Positions 7,301-10,393 of a DNA stretch of 10,393 nt are shown here, piece by piece. The stretch spans positions 1 through 10,393 of the forward strand of contig CABQAB010000042.1 in assembly GCA_902461985.1 (NCBI GenBank), given 5' to 3'. Within the stretch, counting starts at the first letter, position 1. Each line of letters begins with the position of its first letter. The translations under genes were made by a program, and so were the position numbers. The DNA is from an uncultured Bacteroidales bacterium (GTDB lineage: Bacteria; Bacteroidota; Bacteroidia; Bacteroidales; UBA932). Below the pieces are notes generated by a model. That model did no database searches and had not been told where the DNA came from. It worked only from the letters and a program-made list of their open reading frames with translations.

Positions 7301-9158
7301 CGCTCAGGGTGAGTTTTGTCTGATTCAAGAGGATGAAATGCCGATTGAGATCATCGTCGTTGTAAAGGACATAGCAATCCGCTTCAGAATGGATATCGCG
7401 TCCGGCACGCCCCGCCTCCTGGATATAATTTTCAAGAGAATCAGAAATTTCGTAATGGATTACGAGCCCGACATCACTTTTGTCCACGCCCATTCCAAAG
7501 GCTGATGTTGCGACGATGACCCGCACACTGTTATCCATAAATGCCTCCTGTGCGTGTACCTTGACGCGGGTTTCCATCTGGCCATGGAACGCAAGTGACT
7601 GTATACCATCACATTTAAGTCTTTGCGCGAGATCTTCGGCCGTTTTGGTCCTTGTTACATAAACGATTGTCGGACAGGAGCTGTCGTTCACAAGGTTACG
7701 CAGAGTCTGATATTTTTCCTCGTTGTTGCCCCTATACAAAACAGTATAATGGAGATTGGTCCGCTCGGCATCGGTGGTAAAATGTTTAAGCTGCAATCCG
7801 AGCCGGTCACGGAAATAGTCGCAGATGTCGCTGACGACCTTTGGCTTTGCAGTCGCGGTGAAACAGGAAACCGGGATCGGAGTATCGAGGCCCTTGAGTT
7901 TTTGAAGAGACTTTATGAAATCGGCGATATGGAGATACTCCACCCTGAAATCCTGTCCCCAGGCGGAAAAACAATGGGCTTCGTCAATCACAAAACGCGA
8001 CACGGTGCGGGAGAGAAGGATTTTCTCTATGGTCTTGGAACGAAGTTGCTCCGGGGCGATGTATAGCATAGACACCTCGCCGTTACTCACACGTTCAAGT
8101 GCATTCTGGCGTTCCACAGGCGAGAGAAGTCCGTTGATATAAACTGCATCGGCAATGCCCTTTTTCTCCAGATTCTCCACCTGGTCCTTCATCAGGGACT
8201 GCAGCGGTGAAATCACAATCGTCAATCCTCTTTCCGTCTCCCCGGCAACAAGGGCAGGCAACTGAAAGGTCAGGGATTTTCCGCCACCAGTCGGGAAGAT
8301 GGCAAGCAGAGACTCCCCCGCCATTGCTGAACGGACGGCTTTCTCCTGAAGAGGCTCGCCACCGAACTTGCGGAAAGCATCGTACCCGAACCATTTTTTA
8401 AGCGCCTTCACAGGGTCAAGTACCTCAGAGCAGTACGGACAGGTAGTCTTCCCGCACGAGCTGGACCTAAGCCTGTGCATAATCCGCTCGACTGCAGGAT
8501 AATTCTTCAGAACCCACGGAGGAGTGATTGAATTACGGTCTCCGGTACGGATGAGCGACGCCGCATAGGCACATTCCACACTGTTGTGCTTCAGAAAATG
8601 CTCTACATCGCAGTCTGGACACACGAGAGAGTCCAGCACGGCCATATAGTTTGCAGAAAGAGACTGACGCCGAAAAATTGGGAATCGCCATCCTCCTGGA
8701 GTATAATCCACTGATTTGTAGAAGTTCTCAAAATGTTGATCAGCAGAAGTGAGTTCGTAATAAAGTTCCCGCACAGACGCTGGCAGAGCATTGAAGGCTG
8801 CTGCCTCGTCTTCATACAGAATTTTGCATTTCTGGGCATCACTCAGTGGGTTATTAAGTTCGTCCGAGTCAATTTTATCATCTTTGAGCAACCTGTGATA
8901 AGGTTTATCAGGAAATAACAGAGGCGAAAGATAAAGAGTGTCAATCGCCGGAAACTTCCGGGGCAGGAAGGAGGTCAAATATTTAAGGTCGTGCTCGATA
9001 ATATTGTGGCCGCAAAGATACTCGCAGTCACTGATGAATCTGAGAAAGTCCGGAATTTTCGAAGAATGGAAGACACTGCCGTCATACTTCACTGCGCCAA
9101 GGTCAAGTATTTTTCCCTTAGCACTTATTTCTGCGTCTATGAAGGCTATCCGTTTCAC
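4344..9158 (-). CDS. DEDDh exonuclease - RecQ helicase - UvrD-like helicase fusion protein
   Basis: A DNA-processing protein of about 1604 residues; numbers below count from the TTG at 9170. Residues 8-120 are a DEDDh 3'-5' exonuclease domain: FIDAEIS (D12, E14), GHNIIEHD (N56, D61), YHRLLKD (H92, D97). Cysteine pairs C184/C187 and C244/C247, with C200 and C239, suggest a zinc-binding linker. RecQ motifs follow: Q275, Walker A PTGGGKS (293-299), DEAH (396-399), FTATA (437-441), QEAGRAGRD (584-592). About 620-1040 look like winged-helix or linker sequence, without the RQC zinc cluster. The superfamily 1A helicase runs 1046-1475: AGPGSGKT (1066-1073), DEAQD (1173-1177), GDDDQNIYEFRG (1202-1213), STIHKSKG (1425-1432), YVGMTRAKK (1458-1466). 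The C-terminal 100 residues are unassigned. There is no ATG near the start: TTG 9170 gives the longest frame, but GTG 9158 gives MKRIAFIDAEI, which suits the exonuclease fold. Likely roles are recombinational repair or defence against foreign DNA. All motifs appear intact. Confidence 0.94.
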   Translation of the reverse strand: MKRIAFIDAEISAKGKILDLGAVKYDGSVFHSSKIPDFLRFISDCEYLCGHNIIEHDLKYLTSFLPRKFPAIDTLYLSPLLFPDKPYHRLLKDDKIDSDELNNPLSDAQKCKILYEDEAAAFNALPASVRELYYELTSADQHFENFYKSVDYTPGGWRFPIFRRQSLSANYMAVLDSLVCPDCDVEHFLKHNSVECAYAASLIRTGDRNSITPPWVLKNYPAVERIMHRLRSSSCGKTTCPYCSEVLDPVKALKKWFGYDAFRKFGGEPLQEKAVRSAMAGESLLAIFPTGGGKSLTFQLPALVAGETERGLTIVISPLQSLMKDQVENLEKKGIADAVYINGLLSPVERQNALERVSNGEVSMLYIAPEQLRSKTIEKILLSRTVSRFVIDEAHCFSAWGQDFRVEYLHIADFIKSLQKLKGLDTPIPVSCFTATAKPKVVSDICDYFRDRLGLQLKHFTTDAERTNLHYTVLYRGNNEEKYQTLRNLVNDSSCPTIVYVTRTKTAEDLAQRLKCDGIQSLAFHGQMETRVKVHAQEAFMDNSVRVIVATSAFGMGVDKSDVGLVIHYEISDSLENYIQEAGRAGRDIHSEADCYVLYNDDDLNRHFILLNQTKLTLSEINQVWRAVKNLTQRRDNISISALEIARKAGWDDIRDVETKVKSAIAALENAGYIRRGMNSPRIFATSIRPQNMDQAVQAINSDDNMSDDEKRDATRIIKSLISERSRAQAGTAEAESRIDYLSDMLGIETGKVIRVVEKMRSSKILSTDNDMTAYIRNNLLLRLEPMLRIEGFLLTVLENSPQSQYGLKELNENALESEEIGKSTVKDIRTVLFFWMIEGYIEKCALSQEYIHIKPQIELKKFRERFELRCAVSRYIVWSFRKMSMDRQGEEKVLQFSLVSLMDKFNHEHALLGDLHAEIADVEESLLFLAKSGIVTIEGGFMVLYNKLQIERLNRDNRSRYKKDDYMNLDAFYKQRIQQIHIVGKYANLMVSDEKAALGFVHDYFVMDFRAFIRKYFDGMEQQEISRNVSPQKYRDIFGSLTPAQRSVIEDKDSRFIVVPAGPGSGKTYLLVRKLASLILMEDVKSEQLLMLTFSRAAATEFKKRLRDLIGNAAEYVEIRTFHSYCFDLMGKIGSVDDSDEVVKKAVESIRSGEVERCRITKSILVIDEAQDMSEEEFALVQELVRNNEDLRVIAVGDDDQNIYEFRGSDSKYMGSLIRDYGAMVYSMLDNFRSCVPVIDFANLFVRTIGGRLKLNPIVCVNRELEGSVRLTRHRNENYEFAAVKELLSDNLSGTTAVLTLTNDDALIVCASLIRAGRKARLIQSNDSFALNDLAELHCFYSDIRANCSTVILDDVWAHAKRLVEEEYGRGRSFQTCMDCISSFENEYPRGKYVSDLFNFFRESQLSDFSRHGKDEVVVSTIHKSKGCEFDNVYLVLRKMPEPITDKERRAVYVGMTRAKKHLSVHFDNGIFDAMRLQNVTVDTTEWPVPDELSLQMSHRDVNLAFFKGKGELISRLRSGDELTVSGDVLSTQINGYSQPVAKFSEAFRHKIGKLAKFGYVPVESKVRFLLFWRYENPDTSESAPRYIEIPILLPTVKLVKQV

Positions 9159-9177
9159 TTTTTTAAGCAAGGTTTCT

Positions 9178-9306
9178 GGGGAGCTTCTCCCCCGGTATAA
9201 AGTCCGCTACAGCGGACCGGCCGGACCGGGTATTTTGAGCCGTAGGCACAAAATACGGAAAGGTGCAAAGGCCGTGGGGGTCTCGGGGGAGCTTCTCCCC
9301 CGGTAT
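9178..9306. repeat. hairpin-rich intergenic element bounded by a 21-bp direct repeat
   Basis: The 21 bases at 9178-9198 recur exactly at 9286-9306, 108 bp apart. Each is a hairpin, GGGGAG-CTT-CTCCCC (7-bp stem in the second copy), followed by CGGTAT. Between them are GTCCGCT-AC-AGCGGAC (9202-9217) and a longer hairpin at 9230-9256: GTATTTTG pairs with CAAAATAC, enclosing GCC-GTA-GGC. The second copy ends on the first base of the kinase stop codon, and the first lies just upstream of the helicase start. It resembles a repetitive palindromic element. No T-run follows any stem on the minus strand apart from TTTAT after 9202-9217, so termination would be weak. Confidence 0.75.
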
Positions 9307-10393
9307 TACAAACTGCTGCCGCCGATGAACCCGCGGAGCAATGAAGTCGAAGGGACTTCCTTGTCGGAAACTGGATTGAAATAATTGAGGTAGTTCAGCA
9401 GGCGGTGGACTTCGCAGTATTCCGGGCAGTTCTTGGGGACTGTACGGAGAATCTGTTCGGCGTGGGGGCGCAGGACGGCGAATTCCACGAGATAGGCCGA
9501 GTTGAAAAGCACGTCGGCGTTCTCCTGGAAAGGATATATCCATTTCACCTCGGCACGGCGAACATTCGGCCAGTTGCTGATAGTCTCCCTCGGGCCGTAT
9601 GCACCCTTGTTGTAGTCGCGGACTATCCTTCTCAAAAGACGGTTGTCGCTGGTAGGGATGCAGTTGTGGTTGTCCAGGGATATGCTGGTGATAGTGTTGA
9701 TGAAAATGCTGAATTTGGCGGAATCAGGCACCTGATCGGTCAGACGCGGATTGAGGGCGTGAATACCCTCGACCAAAAGGACAGTGTCCTTTTCAAGCTT
9801 CAGCGTCTTGCCGTTATATTCCCTTATACCCGTAACAAAGTTGTATTCAGGGACTTGCACCGTCTCCCCCTTAAGAAGACGGAGAATGTCCTTCTGAAGG
9901 GCAACATGGTCCACGGTCTCAAAATTGTCGAAGTCATAGTTTCCGTCAGGTAGTTTCGGCGTATCAAGACGGTTCACGAAATAGTCGTCTGTGGAGAATG
10001 AAATAGGATGCAGACCGCAGGCTTTCAGCTGCACGCTCAGCCTTTTGCAGAAAGTGGTCTTTCCGCTGCTTGTAGGCCCCGTAATCAGAACTAAACGCAC
10101 AGGCACGGAAGCATGGAAACGGCGTTCGATTTCCTCTGCTATCTGGACGATTTTCTTCTCCTGCAAAGCCTCGGCAACCTGAATCAGCTCACTCGCCCTG
10201 CCCTGCTGGCAAGCCACGTTCACGTCGCTCACGTTGTCGAGTTTCATTATGGCATTCCAGCGTATATTCTCCGCAAACACCTCGAAAGTCTTGGGCTGCT
10301 CCCTGAACGGCACGAGACACTCCGGATTGTGGCGGTCAGGAACTACGAGCAAAAGCCCGCTGCGGTATTTCTTCACGTCCCAGACTTTGAGAT
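9306..10393 (-). CDS. uridine kinase-like nucleoside kinase (5' part beyond window)
   Basis: The C-terminal 361 residues of a P-loop nucleoside kinase, which would phosphorylate uridine or cytidine, or a related substrate, in the cytoplasm. The frame stays open to the window edge (LKVWDVKKYRSGLLLVVPDR), so the GTG at 10376 is internal and the true start lies outside. In the visible part, Walker A GPTSSGKTT is at about 105-113, STDDYFVNR at about 133-141 carries the acidic catalytic pair, PEYNF is at about 181-185, LLVEGIHALNP at about 205-215, and the arginine-rich lid RLLRRIVRDY at about 251-260. From memory, the Bacteroidota family is about 550 residues with an N-terminal TGS / threonyl-tRNA-synthetase-like part, so roughly a third is missing here. 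The TAA stop is at 9306-9308, inside the downstream repeat. The helicase gene follows on the same strand after 135 bp of hairpins. Substrate is inferred from family. Confidence 0.92.
   Translation of the reverse strand, partial: LKVWDVKKYRSGLLLVVPDRHNPECLVPFREQPKTFEVFAENIRWNAIMKLDNVSDVNVACQQGRASELIQVAEALQEKKIVQIAEEIERRFHASVPVRLVLITGPTSSGKTTFCKRLSVQLKACGLHPISFSTDDYFVNRLDTPKLPDGNYDFDNFETVDHVALQKDILRLLKGETVQVPEYNFVTGIREYNGKTLKLEKDTVLLVEGIHALNPRLTDQVPDSAKFSIFINTITSISLDNHNCIPTSDNRLLRRIVRDYNKGAYGPRETISNWPNVRRAEVKWIYPFQENADVLFNSAYLVEFAVLRPHAEQILRTVPKNCPEYCEVHRLLNYLNYFNPVSDKEVPSTSLLRGFIGGSSL

Noticed and set aside
9163..9543. A 126-codon minus-strand frame with a repeated PGEKLPR.
   Set aside because: It arises from the intergenic direct repeat and the out-of-frame kinase 3' end; the peptide repeat is a by-product of the DNA repeat.

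Overview
The window looks like a chromosomal segment of a Bacteroidota bacterium, most likely Bacteroidales. The evidence is a SusC-type receptor with an N-terminal signalling domain, a FecR anti-sigma factor with the C-terminal domain usual in this phylum, an ECF sigma factor of the Bacteroides-expanded kind, candidate promoters of the TTTG / TAnnTTTG type rather than -35/-10, and weak ribosome binding sites. No species can be named from the sequence alone.

Layout. Positions 1-2018 (minus strand) hold the first 309 codons of a SusC/RagA-like TonB-dependent receptor and, upstream of it, its FecR-type anti-sigma factor. The ECF sigma gene (2202-2771, plus) is divergent from fecR across a 183-bp spacer. 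These three form a cell-surface signalling module: a ligand-bound receptor signals through FecR to release the sigma factor. Downstream on the plus strand is an AAA_14/DUF4143 ATPase (2922-4286), preceded by a 33-bp tandem repeat that runs into its promoter. Convergent to it is one very large gene (4344-9158, minus) for a DEDDh exonuclease - RecQ helicase - UvrD-type helicase fusion. A 135-bp spacer packed with hairpins and a 21-bp direct repeat separates that from the 3' two-thirds of a uridine kinase-like nucleoside kinase (9306 to the window edge, minus).

The most interesting signal is just behind the ATPase gene. Positions 4290-4328 are a diverged second copy of the last 39 bases of the sigma gene (2733-2771): 33/39 identical without gaps, five of six differences at third codon positions, same stop codon, encoding YLTILALLLLHI against YLTLLALLFLHI. 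The ATPase gene, its repeats and its promoter therefore lie between two sigma-gene 3' ends. I infer that a DUF4143 cassette, perhaps with the adjoining sigma sequence, entered at the 3' end of the sigma gene and left a displaced tail, or that it replaced most of a second sigma gene. Hand-counted samples show the ATPase gene to be AT-richer than the helicase, which fits acquisition. The ancestral locus would then have had the sigma stop codon only 15 bp from the convergent helicase stop codon.
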